DNA from: a virus
DNA length: 22,700 nt
Strand: one strand, 5' to 3'
IMG/VR virus record: IMGVR_UViG_3300017963_000772
Coordinates: 1 to 22,700 of that record
The position numbers and the translations under genes are program-made. Numbering within the stretch: the first letter of the stretch is position 1; each line of letters begins with the position of its first letter. The notes under the pieces were generated by a model, which was not told where the DNA came from, made no database searches, and was given only the letters and a program-made list of their open reading frames with translations. Of the stretch, positions 22,613 through 22,700 are shown piece by piece.

Positions 22613-22700
22613 TCAGGAGGTATAATAATCTCCGCAGGATAATTTTCTCGACTTTGCCAAACCTAATAATGCAAAGTATAATTTATCATCCAAATCGAAG
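22613..22700 (-). CDS. C-terminal end of a convergent minus-strand gene, product unknown
   Basis: Read on the minus strand, an open frame enters from the right edge and ends with TGA (22615-22613). The 28 visible residues are FDLDDKLYFALLGLAKSRKL then SCGDYYTS. Codon choice (TTA/TTG Leu, GAT Asp, AGA Arg) is like the rest of the phage, and a well-formed terminator follows the stop, so I take this as a real gene. The segment is too short to name a family. It marks the switch from the rightward structural block to a leftward block. The GGAGG-like bases at 22616-22620 are only the complement of its last codons. Confidence 0.6.
   Translation of the reverse strand, partial: FDLDDKLYFALLGLAKSRKLSCGDYYTS

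Noticed and set aside
22614-22622. AGGAGGT that looks like a strong Shine-Dalgarno on the + strand
   Set aside because: It is the complement of the last codons and stop of the minus-strand gene. No + strand start codon with an open frame follows, and SD sequences are not used elsewhere in the window.
1-22700. tRNA genes, integrase/attachment sites, replication origin
   Set aside because: I looked for cloverleaf-like and acceptor sequences and for recombinase motifs and saw none. The window is structural genes throughout.

Overview
The window is most of the virion (packaging and structural) module of a tailed dsDNA phage with a siphovirus-like tail. The evidence is a terminase pair, an HK97-type portal and capsid, a 1063-residue tape measure protein and a tail tube protein, with no sign of a contractile sheath. 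The DNA is AT-rich. Arginine is coded almost entirely by AGA/AGG, and starts lack Shine-Dalgarno sequences. Genes are instead either translationally coupled (TAATG, ATGA or 1-6 nt gaps) or preceded by A-rich leaders. Together with protein families I recognise from phages of Bacteroidetes/Flavobacteriia (XkdF-type protease ending in a 'GTWMV...G(F/L)S.EG' core, the tail tube with a 'PKQ..SLTET' core, tail proteins with 'NRYG.(F/W)DYYTF'), this points to a Bacteroidetes host. That assignment is from memory of the families, not a search.

Layout, all on the + strand up to 22602: end of terS (1-191), a tiny basic protein (193-324), an unknown small gene (341-562), terL (565-1719), a tail-assembly-chaperone pair probably joined by -1 frameshifting (1716-2512), two neck/tail-completion genes (2509-3759), three tail-tip/baseplate-like genes (3761-8484), tape measure (8489-11680), a large fused prohead protease (11699-13981), scaffold-like protein (13985-14593), major capsid protein (14619-15575), tail tube (15614-16162) and a strong terminator (16191-16221). 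Then follow a lectin-like tip protein, small overlapping genes and a long fibre (16247-19895), two small genes, the portal (20596-21666), a head-tail connector (21666-22298) and a membrane/coiled-coil protein (22303-22602). The window ends in the tail of a convergent minus-strand gene (22613-22700) with its own terminator. The portal lies about 19 kb after terL and downstream of the tail and capsid genes, an unusual order. No gene-free stretch exceeds 300 bases.

Three things stand out. (1) Four structural genes carry Pro-Thr repeat linkers with CpG-rich codons that join an N-terminal virion domain to interchangeable C-terminal modules. These modules are a small Cys-rich domain present in four copies over two nearby genes, a concanavalin/arabinofuranosidase-like lectin fold, and a short acidic tail. 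(2) The prohead protease is a mosaic into which a HAD-type phosphatase with a full motif set is inserted just before the protease core. (3) The tetranucleotide GATC appears to be absent from all 22.7 kb, and Asp is coded GAC rather than GAT when the next codon begins with C. This is a strong trace of selection by a GATC-specific host defence.
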